A stretch of 64,000 nucleotides of DNA from Streptomyces roseolus (GTDB lineage: Bacteria > Actinomycetota > Actinomycetes > Streptomycetales > Streptomycetaceae). The position numbers were made by a program, and so were the translations under genes. Position 1 is the stretch's first letter; every line of letters begins with the position of its first letter. The notes below the pieces were generated by a model, which was not told the origin of the DNA, ran no database searches, and saw nothing but the letters and a program-made list of their open reading frames with translations. Location: NCBI RefSeq assembly GCF_014649855.1, contig NZ_BMTV01000029.1:1-64000 (forward strand), given 5' to 3'. Below, piece after piece: positions 22,306-30,244 of this stretch.

Positions 22306-22384
22306 GCTCAGACCGTAGGGCGGAACCGTGCGGTGGCAAGCCCCGTCGGGCGGGCTGCACTCTTGGGAGCGGGATACTGGAGTC

Positions 22385-22579
22385 ATGCGGTTGACGATTT
22401 TCTGGGAACGGATGGCCGACCACTTCGGCGCCGGGTACGCCGACTCCTTCGCGCGCGACCACGTCCTGTCCGAACTGGGCGGCCGGACCGTCCACGAGGC
22501 GCTGGACGCCGGCTGGGAGGCCAAGGACGTGTGGCGGGTGGTCTGCGGCGCCATGGACGTCCCCGCCGAGAAGCGCTGA
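22385..22579 (+). CDS. DUF3046 small conserved protein
   Basis: A 64-aa acidic protein: 'MRLTIFWERMADHFG', 'DHVLSELGGRTVHEALDAG' and 'VWRVVCGAMDVP'. This is the actinobacterial DUF3046 family, usually encoded near recA; its function is unknown. The TACTGGAGTC sequence just upstream could hold the -10 of a short-leader transcript. It precedes the AI-2E-family gene in the same direction. Confidence 0.8.
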   Translation: MRLTIFWERMADHFGAGYADSFARDHVLSELGGRTVHEALDAGWEAKDVWRVVCGAMDVPAEKR

Positions 22580-22645
22580 GGGCGTCCCGCGGCGATCCGG
22601 TCCGACCCCGGGCGGATTGTCCGCCGGGTGCGCGAGACTTGCGGA

Positions 22646-23980
22646 GTGGCCCCGACTGACGAGACCGAGATGACCGCCCGGAAGACACCCGCGACGCCCG
22701 CCGCACCCGTGAGCCCCGAGACCTCGGTGCCCCCGGCCGCCGCCCCGGACGGGCCGCCCGACGCGAGCGCGTCGCCCGGCGGACCCGCGGCCGGCTCGGG
22801 AGGGCAGCCGCCCGCCGACGCCACCGCCGTGGCAGCCGGCGCGCGCATGCCCCGCTGGCTGCCCCGGGCGATGGTCCTGGCGCTCGCCCTCTACGCCTGC
22901 TTCCAGCTGGGCGACTGGGCCTTCCACCAACTCGTCGGCCTGCTCGTCAACATCCTGCTCGCCTTCTTCCTCGCGCTCGCCATCGAGCCGGCCGTCGGCC
23001 GCATGGCGGCCCGCGGGATGCGCAGGGGACTCGCCACCTTCCTCGTCTTCTTCGGCGTCCTCGCCGTCGGCATCGGCTTCGTCGTCCTCCTCGGCTCGAT
23101 GCTCGCCGGCCAGATCGTCGACATGGTCGAGAACTTCCCCAAGTACCTCGACTCGCTCATCAACTGGATCAACGAGACCTTCCACACCGAGCTCTCCCGG
23201 GTCGAGGTCCAGGACAGCGTGCTCAAGTCGGACTGGCTGCAGAAGTACGTGCAGAACAGCGCCACCGGCGTCCTCGACGTCTCGGCCACCGTCCTCGGCG
23301 GGCTCTTCCGGCTGCTGACGATCTTCCTCTTCGCCTTCTACTTCGCCGCCGACGGGCCCCGGTTCCGCCGCGCGCTCTGCTCCGTCCTGCCGCCCGCCCG
23401 ACAGGCCGAGGTGCTGCGCGCCTGGGAGATCGCGGTCGACAAGACCGGCGGCTACCTTTACTCGCGCGGCCTGATGGCCCTCATCTCGGGCGTCGCGCAC
23501 TTCGTGCTCTTCGAGATCCTCGACGTGCCCTACGCCCCCGCCCTCGCGGTCTGGGTCGGCCTGGTCTCCCAGTTCATCCCCACCATCGGCACCTATCTGG
23601 CCGGTGCCCTGCCGATGCTCATCGCCTTCACCGTGAACCCCTGGTACGCACTGTGGGTGCTCGGCTTCGTCGTGGTCTACCAGCAGTTCGAGAACTACGT
23701 CCTCCAGCCCAAGCTCACCTCCAAGACGGTCGACATCCACCCGGCGGTGGCCTTCGGTTCGGTGGTCGCGGGCACCGCGCTGCTCGGCGCCGTCGGCGCG
23801 CTGATCGCCATCCCGGCCGTGGCCACCCTCCAGGCCTTCCTCGGGGCGTACGTGAAGCGGTACGACGTCACGGACGACCCGCGGGTGCACGGCCACCGGC
23901 GGTACGGCGAGGCCGTCGTGGCCCGGCTCCAGAAGGCCCTCCAGCACAAGAAGGAGAAGCAGGGCACCGAGGACGTCTGA
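22646..23980 (+). CDS. AI-2E-family transporter (UPF0118 permease)
   Basis: About 444 aa with a Pro/Ala-rich disordered N-terminus (residues 1-70) and seven to eight membrane helices. Between helices lies the amphipathic region 'MVENFPKYLDSLINWINETF' typical of the family, and near the C-terminus 'QQFENYVLQPKL' with 'VDIHPAVAFGSVVAGTALLG'. Members export diverse small molecules or act as Na+/H+ antiporters; the substrate cannot be told from sequence. The start is uncertain among GTG 22646 (used), GTG 22628 and ATG 22670. It converges on cydB with an 18-nt gap. Confidence 0.8.
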   Translation: MAPTDETEMTARKTPATPAAPVSPETSVPPAAAPDGPPDASASPGGPAAGSGGQPPADATAVAAGARMPRWLPRAMVLALALYACFQLGDWAFHQLVGLLVNILLAFFLALAIEPAVGRMAARGMRRGLATFLVFFGVLAVGIGFVVLLGSMLAGQIVDMVENFPKYLDSLINWINETFHTELSRVEVQDSVLKSDWLQKYVQNSATGVLDVSATVLGGLFRLLTIFLFAFYFAADGPRFRRALCSVLPPARQAEVLRAWEIAVDKTGGYLYSRGLMALISGVAHFVLFEILDVPYAPALAVWVGLVSQFIPTIGTYLAGALPMLIAFTVNPWYALWVLGFVVVYQQFENYVLQPKLTSKTVDIHPAVAFGSVVAGTALLGAVGALIAIPAVATLQAFLGAYVKRYDVTDDPRVHGHRRYGEAVVARLQKALQHKKEKQGTEDV

Positions 23981-23998
23981 CGGGCCGCGGCGGCGGGT

Positions 23999-24778
23999 TC
24001 ACAGGTACGAGGGGCCGGTGACGCGGCCCCGGAAGGCGTACCAGACCCATGCCTGGACCGCGGCGAGCAGCGGTGTCACCACGGCCAGCGCCGGCACGAG
24101 CAGGGCCAGCGTCCCCGGCGCCGCGGCCCGCTCGGCCAGCGGCAGCGCCGCACCCGCCCAGAGCGTCAGCCCGCCCAGTGGGACGGCGGTGAGGGCGACC
24201 GGGTGCCAGGGTCTCCCGGCCCGCCCGACCAGCCGCCGGGCCCGCTGGTACGGGGCGCCGGTGAGCCGCAGCGAGGCGAAGCCGAGGCCGTGCGCGGCGA
24301 ACAGGGCGGCGACCGCCGGGGCGGCCACGAGGGCGACGGGTCCACCGGCGGGCTCGTACGGTCTGCCGGTGAGGAGGGCCACGAGCAGCAGGCCCCAGGA
24401 CAGGGCGACCGTCCAGCTGCCGGCCGTCACGGCGGCGTCGCAGGCCGCGCGCCAGCGGGGGCCCGGGCCACGACCGCGCGACCACAGGGCGGCGTCCCGC
24501 ACGATCCACCCGGCCAGAAGGGCCACGAGAACCGGCGCCTGGCCGCTCAGCAGCTCGCCCTCCAGCGCGGGGAAGCAGCCGACGAGGACGCCGACGGTGG
24601 CGACCAGCCACACCTCGTTCCCCAGGAAGAAGGGGGCGAAGGAGGCGAGGACGAGTCTGCGCTCGGCGTCGCCGCGGCCGAGCCAGGGCAGCAGCATGCC
24701 GCTGCCGATGTCCGTGCCGGCGAGCACGGCCCAGCCGACGGCGCAGCAGGCGAGCAGGGTGACGGCGAGGGTTTCCAC
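23999..24778 (-). CDS. cydB: Short cytochrome bd-type oxidase subunit II
   Basis: A 259-aa membrane protein. The N-terminal half fits CydB: 'GTDIGSGMLLPWLGRGDAER' and 'FFLGNEVWLVATVGVL' with 'FPALEGELLSG'. About six or seven helices are visible, against eight or nine and roughly 330 residues in usual CydB, so this is a compact variant, not an obvious frameshift: the frame runs cleanly to its stop. GTG 24778 has GAGGAG at ideal spacing. It lies 38 nt downstream of cydA. The genes cydCD, needed for assembly in many bacteria, are not adjacent. Confidence 0.8.
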   Translation of the reverse strand: METLAVTLLACCAVGWAVLAGTDIGSGMLLPWLGRGDAERRLVLASFAPFFLGNEVWLVATVGVLVGCFPALEGELLSGQAPVLVALLAGWIVRDAALWSRGRGPGPRWRAACDAAVTAGSWTVALSWGLLLVALLTGRPYEPAGGPVALVAAPAVAALFAAHGLGFASLRLTGAPYQRARRLVGRAGRPWHPVALTAVPLGGLTLWAGAALPLAERAAAPGTLALLVPALAVVTPLLAAVQAWVWYAFRGRVTGPSYL

Positions 24779-24816
24779 AGTGCTCCTCGGGCCGGGGACA
24801 GGGGTGGACGGACGGT

Positions 24817-26097
24817 CTAGTACGGGGGCAGGGGCGGGGCCTGCAGGGCCTCCTCCCGCGTTCGTTCGTCCCGGCCGAGGCCCGTGTCGACCGGGCCCCG
24901 GCGGGCGTGCCGGGCGAGCAGCCAGGCGTTGAGGACGGCCAGCAGCAGGAAGAGCGCGGCGAACACGGTCAGCGAGAGCCGCATCGTGCCGGGGGAGAGC
25001 GCCGAGACGGCGTCCTCCGTCCTCAGCAGCCCGTACACCACCCAGGGCTGGCGGCCCGACTCGCGGAAGACCCAGCCGCCGGTCATGGCGAGGTACGGCA
25101 GCGGCACGGAGGCCATCAGGACCAGGTGCCAGAGCCGGAACCGCAGGACGGCCTTCCTGAACGCGGCCAGGATCACGCCGGCGAAGCAGAGGTACATCAT
25201 CAGGCCGAAGGCGATCAGCATCACGAGGCCGCCGCCCCGGGTCCAGCCCTCGGAAGGTATGTAGTCGCCCGGGCCGAAGCGGGTGGCCAACTCGGCCTGT
25301 ACCCGGGCGATCTCGGCCGCCTGCCCCCGGAAGACCGCCGCCTTCATCGGCTGGAAGGAGGCGAGGGCGGCGAACTGGAGGCCGCCGCTGACCGCCGCCG
25401 CCATCAGGGCCGGCGCCGCGACGAACACCCCGGTCCGCAGGCTCCGGCGGAAGAAGTCCGCCTCCGCGGTCCGCCGGAACAGGTGGTACGCGCTGACGCC
25501 CGCCATGAAGAAGCCCGCGGTGAGCAGCGCTCCCGCCAGGACGTGGACGAGCGGGAGCAGCGCGGCCGGGTTGGTGAGGACCGCGGCCGGGTCGGTCAGG
25601 ACCAGCTCGCCGCCCTCGGAGCCGTACCCCACCGGGTGGTTGAGGAAGCCGTTGGAGACGAGGATCCAGTACGCGGAGAGGTAGGCGGTCAGGACGACGA
25701 CCCAGATCGTCGCCAGGTGGGCCCAGCGGCCGAGCCGGTGCCAGCCGAAGATCCACAGGCCGAGGAAGGTGGACTCGACGAAGAACGCGACGAGCGTCTC
25801 CACGGCCAGGGAGGCGCCGAGTATGTTGCCGGCCTCGTGGGTGAGGCCGCTCCACGCCATGCCGAACTGGAACTCCATGACGAGACCGGTGACGATCCCG
25901 ACCGCGTAGTTGATCACGTAGGGCTGGCCCCAGAAGCGGACCTGGCGGGCGTCCTCCGGGCGCCGGGTGAGCGTGGCGCGGGTCTGGAGGACGGCCACGA
26001 TCGTTCCGAGGCCCAGGGTGAGGGCGACGAAGAGGAAGTGGCCCGCGGCGGTGAGGCCGAACTGCAGCCGCGCGAGATCGAGTACGTCCTGATGCAC
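24817..26097 (-). CDS. cydA: Cytochrome bd-type ubiquinol/menaquinol oxidase subunit I
   Basis: A 426-aa nine-helix quinol oxidase subunit carrying the hemes. Ligand and quinol-site features are present: His in 'GHFLFVALTLGLG', 'VMEFQFGMAWSG', 'FFVESTFLGLWIFGW', His in 'LPLVHVLAGALLTAGFF' and 'GRQPWVVYGLL'. The Q-loop is short, as in CIO-type bd oxidases. GTG 26097 ('HQDVLDLARLQFG' follows) is chosen because it gives the normal CydA N-terminus; GGGGA lies directly before it, so the start is only fairly certain. Streptomycetes usually also carry a canonical cydABCD elsewhere. Confidence 0.85.
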   Translation of the reverse strand: MHQDVLDLARLQFGLTAAGHFLFVALTLGLGTIVAVLQTRATLTRRPEDARQVRFWGQPYVINYAVGIVTGLVMEFQFGMAWSGLTHEAGNILGASLAVETLVAFFVESTFLGLWIFGWHRLGRWAHLATIWVVVLTAYLSAYWILVSNGFLNHPVGYGSEGGELVLTDPAAVLTNPAALLPLVHVLAGALLTAGFFMAGVSAYHLFRRTAEADFFRRSLRTGVFVAAPALMAAAVSGGLQFAALASFQPMKAAVFRGQAAEIARVQAELATRFGPGDYIPSEGWTRGGGLVMLIAFGLMMYLCFAGVILAAFRKAVLRFRLWHLVLMASVPLPYLAMTGGWVFRESGRQPWVVYGLLRTEDAVSALSPGTMRLSLTVFAALFLLLAVLNAWLLARHARRGPVDTGLGRDERTREEALQAPPLPPY

Positions 26098-26272
26098 TCC
26101 CCAAGGGTGCTCCGCGGGCCTCCCGCGGCACATCTGACCTGGGGTGACAGTCGTGGGCCCGTGGCGTACACCTTCGGATGCGCGGTACCGGCCCGCGCGT
26201 ACCACGAAAGTTGATCCGGGTGGCACCGGACCCTTAGGGGGCGACCCCGGGAACGTCCGGCCTCACGGGGCG

Positions 26273-26950
26273 TCAGGCCAGCCAGCCGGGGGTGATCATC
26301 CCTGATTCGTAGGCCAGGACGACGAGTTGCGCCCGGTCCCTGACGCCCAGCTTGGTCATGATCCGGCTGACGTGGGTCTTGGCGGTGGCGGGGGAGAGGA
26401 CGAGCCGGCCCGCGATCTCGTCGTTGGAGAGACCGGCCCCGACCAGGCCGAGGACCTCCCGTTCGCGGTCGGTGAGGGCGTCCAGACGGGGTGCCGGATC
26501 GGGGCGGCGGCCCGACGGGTCGGCGCGGCCGGCGAACTCGGAGATCAGCCGGCGGGTCACCGTGGGGGCGATGAGGGCGTCGCCGCGGGCCACGACCCGT
26601 ACCGCGTGCAGCAGTTCCATCGGCTCGGTGTCCTTGACGAGGAAACCGGAGGCGCCGCCGCGCAGCGCCCCGTACACGTGCTCGTCCTCGTCGAAGGTGG
26701 TCAGGATGACGACCTTCACGCCGTCGAGACGGGGGTCGGCGGTGATCCGGCGGGTGGCCTCCAGACCGTCGAGCACGGGCATCCGGATGTCCATGAGGAC
26801 CACGTCCGGACGGAGCTCGGCGGCGAGGGCCACGGCCGCCGCGCCGTCCCCCGCCTCTCCGGCGACCTCGATGTCGTCCTCGTCGGAGAGGATCGACCGG
26901 AATCCTGCGCGGACGAGGGTCTGGTCGTCGGCGAGCACGACGCGGATCAT
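26273..26950 (-). CDS. NarL/LuxR-type response regulator
   Basis: A 225-aa DNA-binding response regulator. The receiver has 'VVLADDQTLVRAGF', the acceptor Asp near residue 54 in 'VVLMDIRMPVLDG' and Lys in 'FLVKDTEP'; the LuxR HTH (about 158-220) has 'LTDREREVLGLVGAGLSNDE' and 'TAKTHVSRIMTKLGVRDR'. It overlaps the upstream kinase gene by four bases (ATGA) and must be its partner. Target genes are unknown. Confidence 0.9.
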   Translation of the reverse strand: MIRVVLADDQTLVRAGFRSILSDEDDIEVAGEAGDGAAAVALAAELRPDVVLMDIRMPVLDGLEATRRITADPRLDGVKVVILTTFDEDEHVYGALRGGASGFLVKDTEPMELLHAVRVVARGDALIAPTVTRRLISEFAGRADPSGRRPDPAPRLDALTDREREVLGLVGAGLSNDEIAGRLVLSPATAKTHVSRIMTKLGVRDRAQLVVLAYESGMITPGWLA

Positions 26951-28296
26951 GCGGGCGTCCCTTCCTGCGGGGTGAGGGTCGTGGGGAGGCGGGCCTCGAC
27001 GACGAAGCCGCCGCCGTCGGCCGGTCCGGCGGTGAGCGTGCCGCCGAGGGCGCGGGCCCGCTCGGCCATGCCGCGGATACCGGTCCCGCCGTTCACGGTC
27101 CCGGCGCTTCCGGTCTCACGGCTCCCGGTTCCGGCGCTCCTGGTATCTCCGTTCCAGGAGCCACCGCCTCCGGAGCCACCACTCCCGGAACCACCGCCTC
27201 CGGAGCCGCCCCTCCCGGAGTCGCCGCTCCCGGTCACGGTGCCCGCGGCCGTCGGACCGGATGTCCCGCCGCCGTCGGCGATCCGGAGCCGCACCGTGCC
27301 CGTCGCCGCCTCCCAGGCCAGGGAGACGGTGACGCCCGTGGTGGCGGAGTGACGGGTCACGTTCGTCAGCGACTCCTGCACGATGCGGTACGCGGCGAGG
27401 TCCACCGGCGGCGGCAGCGGTACGGGCGTGCCGGTGACCCGGGTGCGTACGTCGAGCCCGGCGGCGCGGGCCCGGGCGAGGAGGTCGCCCAGGAGGGCCA
27501 GGCCGGAGGCGGGCGGGGCGGTCGGCGCGGCCTCGTCGGCGCCGCGCAGCACCCCGAGGGTGGCGCGGAGCTCCCGCAGGGCGTCCTTGCTGGTGGTGCG
27601 GACCGCGGTCAGGGCCTCGGTGGCGGTGACGAGCGCGGCCTCGGGGTCGGGGCGCTTGGCGAGCCGGTGGAGGGCGGCACCGGACTGCACGTTGATGAGG
27701 GAGACGGTGTGGCCGAGGACGTCGTGGAGCTCGCGGGCGATCCGCAGCCGCTCCTCGGTGGCGCTCTGCCGGGCGCGGGCCTCCTGCTCGCGCTCGGCGG
27801 CGAGGGCCCGCTGCTCCACCTCGTGGAGATAGGCGGTACGGGTGCGCTGGGCCCGGCCGACCGCGACCAGGCTGATCAGCCAGCCGGCGAGCATCGCGAG
27901 CGCGGTCCCGTCGATCTGTCGATGGCCGGGCGCCTGGCGGGCCTCGCCGAGGCCGACCGCGAGGAGCGTGACGGCGGCGAGCGCCACGGCGGCGGCGAAG
28001 CGGCCCTCGGCGGCCGTGGTGTACAGCGCGAGGGCGAAGGCGATCAGGAGCGGCCCGTCCTGCGCGGAGTGCGGATAGTAGGCCACGCACGCGAGGAGGG
28101 TGGCGACGGCGACGGCCACGGGCCACCGGCGCCGGAGGGCGAGGGCGCCGCAGCCGACGAGCACGAGCGCCCAGCCGAACGCGGCGCGCGGGGCGGACTC
28201 GTGCGCGTGCCACCCCGAGATCAGCGTCCAGACCGTCACCAGGAGGAGCACGAGGCCGGCGAGGAGGGCGTCGGCGGTCCGGGGCGGGAGGCGCAT
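26947..28296 (-). CDS. Sensor histidine kinase (HisKA_3) with Gly/Ser-rich insert
   Basis: A 449-aa membrane kinase. Four or five hydrophobic segments fill residues 10-150; the HisKA_3 dimerisation helix has 'RIARELHDVLGHTVSL' (His near 190) and the ATPase domain has 'IVQESLTNVTRHS'. Between the G1 box 'RIADGGG' and 'GIRGMAERARALGG' lies an unusual insert of about 60 residues rich in Gly, Ser and Thr (residues 340-402), where other family members have only a few residues. Coding is coupled to the response regulator. TATCCT at 28304-28309 (minus strand) ends seven bases before the ATG, suggesting a leaderless transcript. Confidence 0.88.
   Translation of the reverse strand: MRLPPRTADALLAGLVLLLVTVWTLISGWHAHESAPRAAFGWALVLVGCGALALRRRWPVAVAVATLLACVAYYPHSAQDGPLLIAFALALYTTAAEGRFAAAVALAAVTLLAVGLGEARQAPGHRQIDGTALAMLAGWLISLVAVGRAQRTRTAYLHEVEQRALAAEREQEARARQSATEERLRIARELHDVLGHTVSLINVQSGAALHRLAKRPDPEAALVTATEALTAVRTTSKDALRELRATLGVLRGADEAAPTAPPASGLALLGDLLARARAAGLDVRTRVTGTPVPLPPPVDLAAYRIVQESLTNVTRHSATTGVTVSLAWEAATGTVRLRIADGGGTSGPTAAGTVTGSGDSGRGGSGGGGSGSGGSGGGGSWNGDTRSAGTGSRETGSAGTVNGGTGIRGMAERARALGGTLTAGPADGGGFVVEARLPTTLTPQEGTPA
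27085..27270. repeat. Low-complexity Gly/Ser-codon tract in the kinase ATP-lid
   Basis: On the coding (minus) strand the sequence is a run of GGC/GGA/TCC-type codons with recurring CCGGAGCCACC and TCCCGGAACC words. It stays in frame and codes for the insert described under the kinase. Such tracts expand and shrink by slippage. Confidence 0.75.
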
Positions 28297-28303
28297 GGGT
28301 CGA

Positions 28304-28309
28304 AGGATA
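28304..28309 (-). promoter_or_regulatory. -10 hexamer TATCCT for the kinase-regulator pair
   Basis: Read on the minus strand, TATCCT is followed by seven bases and the kinase ATG at 28296, the spacing expected of a leaderless mRNA. No strong -35 is recognised. Confidence 0.35.
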
Positions 28310-28343
28310 GGCGGGACGGGGGAGGCGGGCCGCCCGGCCGTCC

Positions 28344-28349
28344 TATACT
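28344..28349 (+). promoter_or_regulatory. TATACT -10 in an AT-rich island
   Basis: TATACT is followed by seven A residues and TTGAATAGG (28350-28366), a striking AT-rich patch in this GC-rich DNA. It sits 55 nt upstream of the SGNH hydrolase start at 28405 and in the divergent gap with the kinase gene, so it may open promoters on both strands. Confidence 0.4.
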
Positions 28350-28404
28350 AAAAAAATTGAATAGGTCATGAGTCGGGTACGGCGGGGAAGAGGGTGGCGG
28401 ACGG

Positions 28405-29190
28405 ATGGGTGCGCACGGATATCTGCGGTACGTGGCCCTCGGTGACAGTCAGACCGAGGGCGTGGGCGACGGGGACGACCTCACCGGGCTGCGCGGCTGG
28501 GCCGACCGCCTCGCCGAACACCTCGCCCGGACCGGCCCCGGAGTCCGGTACGCCAACCTCGCCGTACGGGGACGCCTGGCCGGCGAGGTGTGGACCGGAC
28601 AGCTTCCGGCCGCCCTCGCGCTCCGGCCCGATCTCGCCACCGTCGTCGCCGGGGTGAACGATCTGCTGCGGCCCGGCTTCGACGCGGACGAGACCGCCGG
28701 CCACCTGGAGGCCGTCTTCGCCGCCCTGACCGCCCAGGGCGCCCGCGTGGCCACCCTCACCTTCCCCGACGTCGGCCGCGTCGCCCCGCTGGCCCGGCCG
28801 CTCGCGCCGCGCGTCCACGCCCTCAACGACCGGATCAGGCGGGCCGCCCGGCGGCACGGCGTGACCGTCGCCGAGACCGCCCACCACGAGGTGGTCACCG
28901 ACCCCCGGCTGTGGAGCGCCGACCGGCTGCACGCCTCTCCCCTCGGGCACGCCCGCATCGCGGCCGCCGTCGCCGACGCGCTCGCCCTGCCGGGCAGCGA
29001 CGACACCTGGACCCGGCCGCTGCCGCCGCTCCCGGTCCCCACGCGCCTGGCCACCGCCGCCGGCGAGCTCGCCTGGGCCGGATCCTTCCTCGGGCCCTGG
29101 ATCGCGCGCAGGGTGCGCGGCCGGTCCTCCGGGGACGGCCGGATCGCCAAGCGCCCCGGACTCCTGCCCGTCGAGCGGCGCGGGGAGTAG
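28405..29190 (+). CDS. SGNH/GDSL-family hydrolase
   Basis: A 261-aa esterase-like protein without a signal peptide. Family blocks are visible: block I 'VALGDSQTEGVGDGD' (nucleophile Ser), block II Gly in 'VRGRLAGEV', block III 'VVAGVNDLLRPG' and block V 'DRLHASPLGHARIA' with the Asp-x2-His pair. The C-terminal 60 residues are an Arg-rich extension. The substrate is unknown; carbohydrate or lipid ester hydrolysis is typical. GAGGGTGG precedes the ATG. Confidence 0.85.
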   Translation: MGAHGYLRYVALGDSQTEGVGDGDDLTGLRGWADRLAEHLARTGPGVRYANLAVRGRLAGEVWTGQLPAALALRPDLATVVAGVNDLLRPGFDADETAGHLEAVFAALTAQGARVATLTFPDVGRVAPLARPLAPRVHALNDRIRRAARRHGVTVAETAHHEVVTDPRLWSADRLHASPLGHARIAAAVADALALPGSDDTWTRPLPPLPVPTRLATAAGELAWAGSFLGPWIARRVRGRSSGDGRIAKRPGLLPVERRGE

Positions 29191-29216
29191 CCCGACGGCC
29201 CTGCCCAGGCGTGCGC

Positions 29217-29335
29217 GGCCGGTCGGCACGTGAAGCCCGGTCGGCACGTGAGGCCCGGTCCCGTCCTCTGCCGGCCAGTCGGCGCGTGAGGTCCGGCCCC
29301 GTCCTCTGCCGGGCGGTCAACGCGTGAGGTCCGGT
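29217..29335 (+). repeat. Imperfect direct repeats between genes
   Basis: The gap downstream of the SGNH gene holds copies of CGGTCGGCACGTGA (from 29220 and 29239) and later CAGTCGGCGCGTGAGGTCCGG and CGGTCAACGCGTGAGGTCCGG-like variants, each ending in GTGA(G)GYCCGG. I see no coding potential; they could be decayed tandem duplications. Confidence 0.5.
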
Positions 29336-29439
29336 TCAGCCGTCTGAAGGTCGTTTCCGGCGAACCGCCGGAAGTCGTCCGATGAGCCTCCTACCGTACG
29401 GACTGACCGTGCCGACGCGGTCCCACGAGGAGGAAGCCC

Positions 29440-30017
29440 GTGTCTTCGCCCTGCGACCCCCGCTACGCCCCCGCCGGTGACGTGAACGGGGCGCTCATGG
29501 TGATCGACTCCCGGCTCAAGGCCGTCCACGACGGCAGGACCGGGAACGACCCCGAGCAGCAGAAGCTGCTCGACCAGCTCACGGCGTCCCTGGACCTGGA
29601 GGGCGTCAACGACCTCCTGGACGGCGCGTGCACGCTCGTCTTCATCTTCATGAAGTGGCTGCGGGAGGTGCACGAGGAGCACGACCGGGACGTCGTCGAG
29701 TACGTGGTCCCCAGCCTCGTCGCCACGCTGCGCATGATGCCCCGGAGCGTGCGTCCCGAGGCGATCCCCACCATGGCCGGCCTGGCGATCGCGGCCGGCA
29801 CCGGCCTGAGCCCAGCCTCTGGCGGCGGCAGTACGGGGAGTGGACCAAGGAGGAGATGACCGCCCTGGAGGCCACCGCCCTCCTGCTGGCCGAGCACATC
29901 AACCGGATCGCCGGCGACCGCGACTACGCCACCCGGATGATCGGCGAGACCCTCTCGCGCGCCGACCGCGAGGCGCGGTCGGGCTTCGGCGGGGAGTGGG
30001 ACGAGGCGGGCGAGTAG
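29440..30017 (+). pseudogene. Conserved hypothetical gene interrupted by a -1 frameshift
   Basis: The first frame starts at ATG 29440 ('MSSPCDPRYAPAGDVNGALM') and would end at 29859 with an unnatural Gly/Ser/Arg tail after 'AAGTGLSP'. The overlapping next frame continues from 29811 with 'PSLWRRQYGEWTKEEMTALE', '...LLLAEHINRIAGDRDY' and stops at 30017. Adding one C to the CCC run at 29811-29813 joins both into a smooth protein of about 192 residues. The encoded protein is a helical soluble protein of unknown function conserved next to recA in streptomycetes. The break may be a sequencing error, a recent mutation or, less likely, programmed slippage. AGGAGGAAG precedes the start. Confidence 0.65.
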
Positions 30018-30077
30018 GTGCGGGAGAGGGCCGCGGCGGGCGCGCCGGGAGTTGTCCACAGGGAGGGCGTGGCGCGC

Positions 30078-30105
30078 TTGACATGAAAATCGAACATCTA
30101 TTCTC
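30078..30105 (+). promoter_or_regulatory. recA promoter with SOS/LexA-type box
   Basis: TTGACA (30078-30083) is followed after 15 bp by TATTCT (30099-30104). The -10 overlaps GAACATCTATTC (30092-30103), a GAAC-N4-ATTC match to the Gram-positive LexA box (GAAC-N4-GTTC). Damage-inducible, LexA-repressed recA is expected. The box lies 142-153 nt before the recA ATG at 30245. Confidence 0.7.
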
Positions 30106-30244
30106 ATGAAGGTTCCGGCCCTTGGAATCGCGGGCATCTCGGCGAGTTGTCCACAGGTCGGAGAGACGTGAGGGCCCGTTGTCAGTGGCAGGGGTTAGCG
30201 TCTTTCACATGAAGCGATCGACTCAGACACCCCGGGTGGAACCC

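Noticed and set aside
29217..29335. Repeats downstream of the SGNH gene as a CRISPR array.
   Set aside because: Units are short, imperfect, lack uniform spacers and have no cas genes nearby.
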